Shown here in pieces: positions 10,235 through 20,978 of a stretch of 64,000 nt of DNA. The DNA is from Udeniomyces pyricola (lineage: Eukaryota; Basidiomycota; Tremellomycetes; Cystofilobasidiales; Mrakiaceae). A program made the translations under genes and the position numbers. The notes below the pieces were generated by a model. It was not told the DNA's origin. It saw only the letters and a program-made list of their open reading frames with translations, and ran no database searches. Positions within the stretch are counted from its first letter, which is position 1. Each line of letters starts with the position of its first letter. Location of the stretch: the NCBI GenBank assembly GCA_039545295.1, contig BCIK01000011.1:848853-912852 (forward strand), in the 5' to 3' direction.

Positions 10235-12439
10235 GGCGAATCAGCGCGGATCAAGGGCGATAAGGAAGGACAATTTCCAAGATGTACCAGGCTGAGGGAA
10301 ACATCTTACCTTGTCAGACGAATCAAGCGGACACCACTTGACGTTCCAAGCAGCACCTCCCTCCACGCAAAGAACCATCTCAAGCCTCATATCCATATTC
10401 CAACTAGCATCTTCTTCCTTTTGCTTTTCCTTTTCCCTCGATAACATCTCCCTTTCACGCTGCTGGTGCTCTTGTTGAACAGTACTGCTCCTTGTGGCTC
10501 GCCCTTTGCCCTTACGGTCGACCTCGGCTGGAGTCGGGGGTTGAGAGGACGACGAGTTGGATCGAGGAAAGCGAGAGTTAAATGAGGTGAACTGTGATGA
10601 CACGCGAGGTGTGGCCGGTGGATTGGATGATGAAGGACGACTTGAGGAAGAAGGGGGAGCAGATGATGGACCGTTGTTGGGTGAAGCACTGGGCGAGGCA
10701 GTGGGGTGGTCGTTTGAAGACGGTGGGAAGAGACTCCAAATTTGAATTGAGCCCGGGGTGTCCACGGGCTTAGCATGGCCGATCGGAGACGGCGAGGAAA
10801 GCGAATCGTGAGCGGAAAGTGCCAGGTAAAGCTTGAAACCTCGTTCTGCGAGAACAACGCGTAGAGTAAGTTGAGCAAAAAGCCTTCAAGAGCGATGTAG
10901 CATCTACCTGAGCATGGTTGATAAACCTACTCTCAGATTCCTGCTCGCTCATCGGACACCAATCCATACCCCAGATCGGTCCGCCCGGATTGAAGATGCA
11001 TCCCTTCTTGTCTATATCGATGCTTTCTAAGATGCAGACAACCAAGGGGTAGCGAAGAGGACATAAGCTCGATCAGTTGCCTGTTCAAGAGACTCACAGG
11101 GAGAGAAAAACTTGGCTGATGTGCCGTTCGACGTACCAAGTGAAGTCGCCTTGAGCGAAGGAAAGGCACGTTTGGTCTGAGTCTGCGTGGGTGACACGAG
11201 ACCGGTGAGTATCTCTTTGGAAGATGAGGCGACTGCATTGGGAGGAAGATGACGTGTGGCTTGTCTGATCGAGCCTTACGTCAGTGTTGATCCCGGGTTC
11301 GCTGGTACGACGCGTCGTCGGTGGACTAGACATAGAAAAGACATATACGAGGCGACTAACTCTCGTTCCAGTAACTCCATTCCTTGCCATTCCTGTTCAA
11401 CTCCCTCCCATCCAGTCAGATCTGTCTCTCGACTGTCTTTCATGCCTGACTTGAAAGCACCCGGTCGCCAACCTTCACCGGCCCAGCCCTCCCAAGGAGT
11501 CATGCCAAAAGCCGCCTTAGTCAGAACTCGAACACGCCTCGCAATCTCATCCCCCTTCATGACACCACCTTCCTTGTCGTCCTGAGCTCGGTCTGCCCTC
11601 TTCTCCTTGGTCGCGATGATGCTTGGGCGGCCAAGAGCTGGTGGTTGAGTGAGGTACGTGGTGAAATGGGGAAAGAATGGCGGGAGATGATCCGAATGCA
11701 TCGCCGAGGCGTACTTCGTTTTGGGTGCCTGCTGGGAGGCAGACGCCGACTTATTGATGGGCAGAGATGATGCGAAGCCAGCCGACTTTGGGAGAGCGCG
11801 AAGAGGGTGTACGGGTGAAGATGAATCCTGATTGGCGCGTCGGCCACCATTGCCAGCTCTAACGCGACCTCGCCTCCCTCCGCGCGACGAGGCGCGACCA
11901 CCGGCGCCACTCCGACGTACAACAGGTACGGAGGAAGCATCTGAGAAATCTGAATCGTCCCCACCCGAGCTAAAGTCGTCCGAATCGTCTTCGTCTTCGT
12001 CGTCATCTTCGTCGTCGTCCTCATCGTCATCCGAGCTTCGGCCTTTGCCGTGAGCAGCTCCTCGCCAGCTTCCTCTCGGCTTTCCTCTGAAAGCTCCCGG
12101 GCGAGGTTCGGACATTCTCTTATCTGGTTCGTAGTCGCTTCCAGAGTCGGGGTCGGGCTCATCACTGTCGTGGCTCGACGGGGTTGGCGATCGCGCCTTG
12201 CGCTTCTTGATGGCAGCAGCGGTGGTGGTCTTTTTGTTGGCCGAAGCGGTGACGCGCGAGCTTGTTCGAGCTGAGGACTCGGGCTGACTTGGAATAGCAC
12301 GTGTGTTGGGTTGGACTTCGTCCGAATCAGAGTCGGAGGGCAGCGGACGAAGGATGTCGCGTGGGATGATGGGGGCATCAATGTAAGATGGACGCGACCG
12401 AACGGGTCTTGTTGAGCGACGGAGTGGCGTAGCGGACAT
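8233..12439 (-). CDS. TFIIIC WD40 subunit (Tfc6/Sfc6/GTF3C2-like)
   Basis: Predicted protein of about 990 residues. Resolved exons (reverse strand, 5' to 3'): 12439-~11280, 11182-11137, 11026-10908, 10831-10310, 10185-10044, 9954-9853, 9771-9709, 9629-9408, 9322-9177, 9012-8905, 8800-8717 and 8508-8233; only the first junction is unresolved in phase. The N-terminus is basic and disordered, with a long Asp/Glu/Ser tract and an RGG-like basic patch. The WD40 part has landmarks of the TFIIIC beta-propeller subunit: GGPIWGMDWCP, IQIWSLFP, LGVLAGTFEDGSIKLFAIPD, GTVAVWDVQS, YLPIHTAPIRSLSFLRAP, SDYHPNLASSSADGSLLVTN, ERTGELRMLENILPQ and a C-terminal LLASGMACGLARVDF. TFIIIC binds the B box of tRNA genes and recruits TFIIIB for Pol III. 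Two introns carry long C runs on the sense strand. Confidence 0.8.
10202..10233. repeat. 32-nt poly-G tract (C on sense strand) in a TFIIIC-subunit intron
   Basis: About 32 uninterrupted G on +, reading as poly-C in the transcript, lie about 15-46 nt before the acceptor of the intron 10186-10309. Read through as coding, it would give only a poly-Pro stretch; the intron model is supported because both flanking exons continue the WD40 sequence. Confidence 0.9.
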
Positions 12440-12824
12440 GGTGAGAGTATTAGGGATTGGCAAACGATGAGAGGGTCGTATGGTTGACCAGTCCACTGTG
12501 GAGTAAAAGATGACTAGAGACGAAGGATGTATCAAGGAAGACGGTCGATGGATCCGAAGCAAGTTCAAGGCTGTTCGAGGAAGTCTGTGAATTGAAAGGT
12601 CGACGTCGCACGTCGCAGATAGACGCGTGATAAGTTACGTAACTGGACGCGATTCCATGGTCCATAATTCCATCATCTGTCGCCAAACCTCGCGACGGAT
12701 TTCATGTTGATTCGGAAGATATAATGATGCGTTGTTTACGCAACAGCAACGGCCATACATCTCGACATCATCATCTATCCATCAGACATATATATTATCC
12801 ACACGTTTAGCTCACCCATTCACC
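12440..12824. promoter_or_regulatory. Shared divergent promoter, TFIIIC subunit and APC10
   Basis: The 385 bp between the two start codons must hold both promoters, because the TFIIIC subunit runs left and APC10 runs right. No coding signal is convincing here. An AT-rich patch (ATATATATTATC near 12787) lies about 35 bp before the APC10 ATG. Confidence 0.6.
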
Positions 12825-14056
12825 ATGGCCTCCCACAGTGGGTATACCGCTCAACTCAATGAGCCCATTGCCACCCCCAAAGCATGCATCATATGTGACT
12901 GACCAGGCCATTTGATCATCGGTCAACGGTTCCTCTTCGAACCGCTGTCGCCTTTGTAATGCATCATCGATGATTCCCAACCTGTCTCGGCTTACGAATT
13001 TCCTAGGCAGTAATGATATGTCCAATCTCGCCACCTGGACTGTATCCTCCCACAAATTTGGCTTCGGCGTCGACAATCTCAAGGATGGCAATCCCGAGAC
13101 TTTTTGGCAGTGCGTCATTGGGTCATCCGTCGTCTCATCCCATCGCATGCTTCATCGTTTAACTCATCCCAGACGCCAATCTCACACAGATCCGAAGGCC
13201 CTCAGCCACACCATATCACCCTTCAATTCCCTCACCGCGTGTCTATATCTGTCCGTTCTGAGCCTTGCATCTGCTTCGCGTTGATCAAGCCTCACAGTCA
13301 CCGCTGACCGCGTCTATGTACGGTCCACCTTGCAGCAAGTCTTCCTGCATCTCTCTCACCCAAAGGATGATTCGTATACTCCTTCCAAGATAGCTATAAG
13401 CGCAGGTAGCAGCCGGCACGATCTCATGGACGTGAGGGATTACGTTTTACGTTTGCTTCGCGTCTCCTAGGGTGACGCTGTTGTCACTGCCGTATCTGAC
13501 CGCTTCTGGCTTTGCGTCTCATCCATCAGGTCAGAGTACAGGAGTTTAACAGGCCCGATGGATGGATTCCAATCGACTTGCGAGACGGAGTCATCGAGGA
13601 CGATGACGGAAAGGAGCTAGAGGAAGGGTGAGTCCTGCTCTCGATAGGCGACCTGGCCAGGATGCCACCGCCTGCCACGAGTTGACAAGACCCCCAACTT
13701 CGACTTTCAGGCAGCCAATTTCTGCATTTCTGATACAGATTTCTATCCTGGGCAACCATCTCAATGGAAAGGACACCCATGTGCGTGGACTGCGAATCAC
13801 GGGTCCAAAGCAGTAAGCAACCTTTTTGTCCTTTTTGCCATCCATCCTGTCTTCAGCGCTATCGCTGACACTTCCTGCCCTCACTCCACCCATTCTCCTT
13901 CCTCTCCTCTGCCCTTCTTATCTGATAAAACTCTTTGCTTCAACGGCCCTGCTTCGTTGCTTCTTTCTTCCTAGGGTATCTTCAACGGCGGAGCGAACAA
14001 CGGCAGATATACCATTCACCTCCGTAGCGTTCCAGCAGCATCAATGCTTGAGATGA
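12825..14056 (+). CDS. APC10: Anaphase-promoting complex subunit 10 (APC10/DOC1)
   Basis: Exons 12825-12841, 13011-13109, 13190-13250, 13336-13431, 13530-13627, 13711-13812 and 13975-14056 give 184 residues, almost exactly the usual length of the single DOC domain. Landmarks: LATWTVSSHKFGFGVDNLKD, GNPETFWQ, SEGPQPHHITLQFP, DDSYTPSKIAISAGSS, PDGWIPIDL, LIQISILGNHLNGKDTHVRG, then IPFTSVAFQQ. The protein ends in LR, in place of the IR tail by which APC10 docks on CDC27-type TPR subunits. In the APC/C it works with CDC20/CDH1 as co-receptor for D-box substrates at mitotic exit. The first exon is only 17 nt (MASHSG), so the start is less certain than the rest, although the phase fits exactly. Confidence 0.94.
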
Positions 14057-15879
14057 CGATGCGTGAACCATCTTCATGTACCCTAGTTTATGTATTCGAC
14101 ATTAGCGATATGACTGGTTAGCTGATGAGCTCATCTGCAGTCTCAGGTTGGTGAAAGCGGAAAGGAGAACCAGCGAGCTGGTCGGTCGAAACTGGCACTG
14201 ATCAGGCAGACGCATGTGATTGATGCGTGTATCGGATAATTCACGTAGAGCCGTCGATCGATGATCGGTTGAAGACTTTGATGTATGTTCGAATGATCAC
14301 TCAGTACGCTCAGTGCTCGACTTAGTTGATGGCAGAGACATCTGAGGATTGACCGAAACCCTTGGTGGACCAAATCATGGATATTGGATCATGCCGGAGC
14401 CACGGAGCATAGCGCCCGAGCCAGTACGCACATACATGGCCTGGCTCGGTCGAAGCGGAAGGAGATCGAGCTGGATCTATCACTGTTTATGCATACATGA
14501 TCTTATTGTTCACAGCCATACGCGGTACGTCGTACGGCGTACTTTGTCGACGTTCTCATGACACGGAAGATCACGACGGCCCGATCCGGTCGACCTGGGA
14601 GCCAACGCGTCAATGAGTCATCGAGCCCGTCCGGCCAAAGATACGTATATGCATGACGTGGACTCACGCGCTAGTTGACATATAGCTATTCGAATCTTGT
14701 TCCTCACGCCAGAAAACGTGTCGTCTCTTGCCTGTACATGTTACATGTCTATAACTCCATGGACAGAGAGGACTCGATCAAGAAAGAACAAAGATTATAA
14801 TGTGAACAACTGTTAACCGGCGGTCGCGTGGCGAGGCGAGATAGAGTTTGGGTCTGACGCTGTTTTAGTGGAATGGAATCGGCGTCTTGTTCCGGCAAAA
14901 GCGAAGCGTCCGGGCATCCTGTGCGCTGCGCCTGCGTCCTCTTGCATCCGGATCCGTTGATCGGTCGTGGCTCTGCGCGTGGAGGCTTCCCCCTTGACGG
15001 CCTCTCGTCTTTGCTCTCTGCGTCGACCTCGACGGTATGCAGAGGACCAGTACGGCGTGGCGAGTGTGGATGGTCAATCGCTACGACAAATGAAAAGCCA
15101 GCACTGGAGGAACTAGTCTCAGACGCGACTAAAGTGCGAGGAGAGTTGGCGAGCAATGGCAAGCGAAACACCAGAGGGAAATCGCAGACTGTCTCACCTG
15201 AGTCGGACGCTGCAATCGCTGCCAGCGTAAGACACTGACTGCTCTTTTCCAACCGCGACCGTGTCTTCCCTACCGCTAAGTGAGTACATATCGTGTGTCA
15301 GCCGTACCGCCTCCTTGCCCTGTCAGATCTAGAACCAGATCATGAACGAGAAGGGAAGGTCAACACCAGCGCAGGTGGACCAGCCTGAGCGTCCTCTCGC
15401 GTCGTCGTTGCCCAACCGATCCGGCGGAGTCAGTTAACAGTTGGCTGGCTCTGAGCTTTGGCGCCATGCCTTTCGGTCGCTGCCTCCTTTGACGGCGACG
15501 ACGACCCTGGGGGTTGGCTTTTCTGCCCCGATGCCTCCTCCATCTGCCCTCTCACCCGGTCTTATGACATGCATGACCGAACCCATCCAGATCATCATGC
15601 TCATTCGAGTTCCATTCCAACCATCCTCACTGCCAAACACTCATGCCAGCTAGCTGCCTGTGGGCGACGCGCCCAATCGCGCATGCCCCCGCCTCGAGCA
15701 GCTTGGTCGGGGTCTCACCCATACGTCAGCTCGATTGGGGTCTTGAACGCTAGCTGATATAGCCTTTGGCCCTTGTGCTTGGTCTTGATTTATTTCTTCT
15801 TCTCCTTCTCTTAACCTGCTCACCTCATCCCATCCCATCCCATCCTCTAAACGATCGCTACTTGGTCGTTGGCAAGCAG
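14057..15879. other. Long gene-poor region upstream of the DUF7082 regulator
   Basis: This 1.8-kb stretch is unusual for so compact a region. It has only weak open frames, including a 167-codon one on - (14749-15252) without recognisable domains or intron logic. A small CCCAT repeat lies at about 15825-15845, shortly before the regulator's ATG. The likeliest content is a long promoter and 5' leader of the downstream regulator, possibly with short upstream ORFs or a noncoding transcript. I see no tRNA-like structure in it. Confidence 0.5.
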
Positions 15880-18800
15880 ATGTACCATCATCATCCTGCC
15901 GACAACAACCCAGCTCATCCCCCGGCCGGCTATCCTCCTCCTCGCCCTCAGCCGGTTCAACGCGCGGCGACCTTGGCCCCTCGGACTGCCCAACACCATC
16001 TCTCGCCTCAGACACCATCGCAAGTCCCATCTCATGCCACCCGATCCTATCAGCCTCACCCTCAGTCCTCTCCACACCTCATCCAGCCACCTTCCTTCAA
16101 TCCAACCTACCATCCTGCATCTTCCTACCCGTCCCAGCCACCATCGCATCCGCCATCGCAGCCGCCCTCGGCTGTTGCCGTCCCCGGTCAGCCGCCTCTT
16201 TCCCCTTCGACCGCCCATGGCCACGCGTTTTATCCCCGGCCTCCCCAAGTCCCAGCCCGGGATGCCAGGCTGTTACCCCCTCCTCACCATCGCCACCACA
16301 CGGTTTCCACTCTGCCGACGAGCTATGTTGCCAACATCTCCACGAGCTTCCCCTCTTTGACGATGGCCTACCCCCATCCACCCTCCCGCTACATCAAGAT
16401 TTACTCGTATTCTCCATCTCACGTCCCTTTTCCTCCCGTACAGGGCGAGATGACCGTCAATTGCACACTTATCCCTCAGCAACCCATCCCATCGTCGTCC
16501 TCGACCCCCCCACCTCCTGCGGCCAAAGTTCTTCGACTTTGCTTTGGCTCCCTCCCCGTCCAGACCAAGGTTTCGCGCCTCAGCTCGTTCCCGTCCGGGG
16601 CTGTCACCCATCCGGTCAAGGGCCAGAACCTCAGCCTGAGTTGTAGGGTCCCTCAGCATCACGAGATTCTCTTGGCTGCCGGCAAGGATGCGACCACGAC
16701 GGGACCTGGCGGCAACGTCAGCATCTTCTGCGAGATCATGGGTAGGCTCGAGCAAGGAGGCGAGGAGCTCGTTCTTGATCGAGTTTGGTTTGGAGAGATG
16801 CAATTTGATGGAGCGGCAAGCCCCAACATGTCCGGAAGTCCGTCAACCGAGAGCCTTTCCATTGGAGGCTGGACTGGAGATGAGACGCGTAAGTTGTATT
16901 CGTAGCGTTGGTGTTGTTTCCCCCTGTATGTTTAGGATGACGCAGAGACTGATCGTCTGCTCGCCTTTCATGCCATCTCACTAGCATCCATGGCGTACGA
17001 AGCAAAGACCCACCAGCGAATGATCTCGCACAAGCGTCCAGGTTCCCCTCTTCTCTCTCCTCATCCCCCTCGAGTCTCACCGTCATACCATCCACAGCAA
17101 CACCAGCAGCAACACCAGCCAACATACTCCGACCAGCATCAACAACATCAGCCGCACCAACCTCACCCACCTCGGCAATATTCTCAAGTCCCACAGTATC
17201 AGAAGCAAGCGGCTTCGAACTCGAACCCCGAGCATGGCGCGTCATACGGCCATTCCGAGTCCCATGAAGACGTGCAGGCGGTCCGGACAAGTAGCCCTAG
17301 TGCTAATTACAACGGGGCTGGCAGTGCCTGTGAGTCTTATGATTTCACTGCAGTAGACCCGAATATTCCTTAAAATCGGTTGGCTCATTCCTCCATTGAC
17401 GACGGATATGCAGACTATCCCTCGTACTCTCCCAACCCCTCAGAAGGCCCAACCTATCACGATCCGCCGCCTCCTGTGCCTCCTCGCCCTTATCAGGCCC
17501 CCGCCGCTCCATACCCAACTCACTCGGTCCAACCTCTACCCCCGCCTCATCCACCCCTGGGACCACCTGTAACAGCTATCATGCCGGCTCCTCCTCCGCC
17601 GACAGCTTGGACCAAGTCCCCTCAGGCCTCACCCCGACCGATTCCCTCACCCACTGCACCGACGTTTCTTCACCCGTCTCACACGAACCCCGACAACCCA
17701 TCACCTCCCCCGTTCGCCGGCAGTTCTACCTCGGCTGAACCTGCTCCCCCGCTTGCGCGTATCGCGCCACCTCGACCAGTTAAGCCCGTCGCCCGTCAAC
17801 CCACGACGTGGTCCTCGTCTTCGTCGGGTCCTGATTTGAGTTCGACGGAAAGTGTGTCTGAAGAACCTAGTGCAGGAGGTAGCCTCAATGCGGGCCTAGG
17901 GCCCAAGGGAGTCTATTCAGCCAAGGCAGCGAATCAGGTGACTGCGCAGAAGGCCAGCCTCGTCCTGGAAGGCAACTTGGGTCAGATGGCCGTAGGATGG
18001 TTAGTGCTTTTCTTTCGACCTGCTTCCTCCCTCAAGAACCCTTTTCTGCCTCGAAACATCGATGGCTCACCGACCTTGCCTTCTTTCACTTTGTCTTCGT
18101 TTGGGATAGGAACCAAGAGGAGTGGACGAGCCGCAGACGACTCGTTCAGTTTTGGAGGAAACAGGAAGGAGCCGTCATCCACGCTGCTTTCAGACCCATC
18201 AATCAGTCCGACTACGTGGACAACTCTATTGTAATCTCGTGCATCTATCGAGAGGATACCAATGAGTGCTACGTATGTCTATTCTGCAATCTCTTCCTCA
18301 TTCTTTCGAAATCAACTGACTGGACGTATGCGGTCTTTCCAGGTAACTTCTGTCGACGCCATCTACCTTCTCGAGGCTCTCATTGGCGTCCGGTTCTCGG
18401 TCGAGGAAAAAAACCGAATTCGTCGAAACCTCGAGGGGCTCAAGCCTGATACAGTCTCCAAGAACAAGCCGGCGACCGAGGACTTTTTCCGCCTGTTGAT
18501 GCAGCTTCCCAAGCCGAAGCCGCGGAACATCGAAAAGGACGTCAAGGTGTTCAAGTGGATGAACTTTGGTGACGCGCTCAAGAAGATCATTGGCAAATAC
18601 GTGAGTGCTGTTGTCCTTTGAGCTTCTGCTTTCCCTCGCTTCAATCCAAACGTGGAGGTCCGCTTCTGGAATCGTAAGCTGACCCTGCTTAATGTTCAGT
18701 CGGTCGCCCAAGGAGCTCTTACCGACTCTACGCCCGTATTCCCGCCCGTGCCTACTCCTCTTCTGCCAGCGGGCACGGCGAAAGCCTCGGCCGACTCCCC

Positions 18801-20010
18801 AATGACACTCGCTCCTTCTCCAGTTGCGATGGATACCTCAGCGTCCTCTGATCATGCTGGGTCTGCTGCTCCATCACCCAACCCGGTTGAGTCCTTCTCG
18901 TCCCGATCTCATCAACCTATCCTTGTCCCGGACCTAGACTACTCGTCTACCACCATTCAACCCGAAGTGCTGCACGCAACCGCACAGGCAGCACGACCGT
19001 ACCATGTCTCGTATGATATTGATCCGCTGTCCAAGTACAGCCAGACCTTCACTGCTATTGACAGTCAGGCTTTCTACCCAGTTGAGAGCGCCTCTTCACG
19101 GGCGATCCTCGAGTCTAACACCGTGGCCCCCAGCGCTGTCGCCCTCTCGCCAGGTGACCACGCAACGCCCCAACTCTCTACAACACCATCGTCTGGCCAA
19201 CAGCTGCAGACGCTCGATCAGTCCCCAAACCCTTTCAACTTTTCCACGACATCTCTCGCCAACAACCCTACGCTCGCCAAATCGTACAAGAGCTCTCTCT
19301 CGAGCGGTATGCAGCATCGATCGTCGCTGTCGCTCGGCTCCCTCCCGACGTTTCAACACAGCTCGTCGTTTGACTTTTCCGACTACTTCTCGGCTCAGAG
19401 CGCTTTGACGCCGACGGTCGATCTCGAGATGGTCCATTCGACGACTTCGGAAGGCGGCCTCGCAGTTTTCAACCCTCAAGGCCAGGGCTATCAATCGACC
19501 TACACTCCGTCTAGCGAGTCAAGTGGGCGCTCGCCTTTGATGAATCGGACCATGGATCTCTCGGACGGTCGAGGGGCCGGAGTGGTGGCAAGCGACTCGA
19601 TGAGCCCAACGCTTGGAGGCACAGAAACCATTCATGGCTCTCTGCCCGGGTCTAACATGCTTGCAGGCATGGGCCGAACAGTTGGTGGGACTGGAATGCA
19701 TCGGCTCGGCGCTAGTGTCGCCAATCTCGCCTTATCCCCATACGCCCAAGCCGATCTCTCCAATCAGCTCACTTCCGCCGCCATGTACCCTTCCACTTCG
19801 GCTCCTGCCATGCTCTCACTGAAACACTCATCCGGGGAAGATGACGTCCTGCAGACGTTGCTCCAAGGAGGCGAGAACGAGGACGGCGAGCCCGAAGACC
19901 TGTTCGTCTCGGATGAAGAGGAGGGCAGCATCGGAGGCGATCTCGAAGGCGATCTCGAGCGTAGAAACTCGGGCATGGTCACCGGGCTCAAGTACAACAC
20001 TCGAGTCTAG
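15880..20010 (+). CDS. DUF7082-domain developmental regulator (MedA/Medusa-type)
   Basis: Exons 15880-16888, 16985-17329, 17414-17999, 18110-18272, 18343-18600 and 18700-20010 join in frame to about 1223 residues. The first ~150 residues are rich in Pro, His and Gln. A conserved block follows (YIKIYSYSP, VKGQNLSLSCRV, VSIFCEIMG), then a second Pro/His/Gln-rich linker. The core domain contains LEGNLGQMAVGW, QEEWTSRRRLVQFWRKQEG, ISCIYREDTNECYVTSVDAI, RFSVEEKNRIRRNLEG, PATEDFFRLLMQLPKPKPRN and FGDALKKIIGKY. That core matches what I recall as DUF7082, shared with Medusa/Acr1-type fungal regulators of sporulation and morphogenesis; the Medusa link is from memory and less sure. The C-terminal ~430 residues are Ser/Thr-rich, ending in an acidic patch. 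It is likely nuclear; no DNA-binding domain is obvious. Confidence 0.78.
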
Positions 20011-20978
20011 CAAAGACAACGCAGATCAAGAAGCTTCTTCTCTTTCTCTCTTCTATATCTTTTTTTTGTGATTTTTCTTTTCTTGTGATCTTTCCGTTCA
20101 TGTCATTTTTTCTTCCTTGGTCATCTATCACCTCCTTTCATATCACCCGTCATCTTTCCTTGCGGATTAGCTTGTTCGTGTCATGCTCTGCTTTGATTCC
20201 CCCCAATAGAGTTTACCCTATATATCTCTCCTACCGCACCCCTTCCCTCCTTTGGACATCCTTCCCTTGACTTATCTACCTCTGTTTTCCGCCCTCAATT
20301 CCTTACTCCTCACCGTAGTCGTTCCTTTGTATGGACATCCTTCGCTACAAGTGGACACACCCTCCAACTCTCTTTCTCTATCCTGTCTCTTTTCGCAGCC
20401 TCATCTGACCCCCTGCCTACGTTTTCCCGCTCACTACTGCCTTGTCTTCGCTATGCTTCCAGCTTCGTCTCTCTATCTCTATCTCTTCCTCTTTCTCTTT
20501 CTCCCTCTATCTCTGTCTATTTCTTATCCTCCCTATGTTTCCATCTCTCTACCTCCTTTGATTTTTTCTATTTTTATTTTTAAAGTTTCCTGCCTTAATG
20601 GTTCTTATCTCGCATCATTCCTGACTCATCTAACCGTCTTATTCTCGTCTCCGGCGGATCCTCTTGCGCACGCTCCAACATAACGCCTCGATAGACTGAT
20701 GATGTATTATCCATGACTTGTCTTGTTTGATATACTGGTCTAAAAGACAGACGGATGATGAGTGAGGTTGTATGAGTACAGACCAGGAAATGCATCGTCT
20801 AGTACAGTGACTAACTGCCAGACAATGGTGAGGGATTTGGATGATGACGTGAGCTCTTCCGTTCCTCCACTTGAGCACCCATCCAATCCATATCCATCTC
20901 TTCGCTCTCCTACCTCGCCTTCCCTCCTCTATATCACACCGCCCCACATTCTCACTCACCATACTTAGACATCTCACC
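20011..20978. other. Intergenic: 3' region of DUF7082 gene and FGH promoter
   Basis: About 970 bp, strongly pyrimidine-rich on + from about 20030 to 20590 (long CT-rich runs such as TCTCTATCTCTATCTC near 20470), probably a long 3' untranslated region. The open frames on + here are low-complexity Leu/Ser/Pro translations of this tract. The part next to 20979 is the promoter of the next gene. Confidence 0.55.

Noticed and set aside
14749..15252. 167-codon frame on the minus strand
   Set aside because: No recognisable domain, biased composition, no splice partners; most likely chance in GC-rich DNA.
15880..16905. First impression of a velvet-domain regulator
   Set aside because: Velvet signature residues are missing; the downstream core with FWRKQEG and EEKNRIRRNLEG fits DUF7082 instead.
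19004..19494. Long frames on both strands inside the Ser-rich tail of the DUF7082 gene
   Set aside because: Shadow frames of Ser/Thr-rich coding DNA; the main frame is continuous and conserved.
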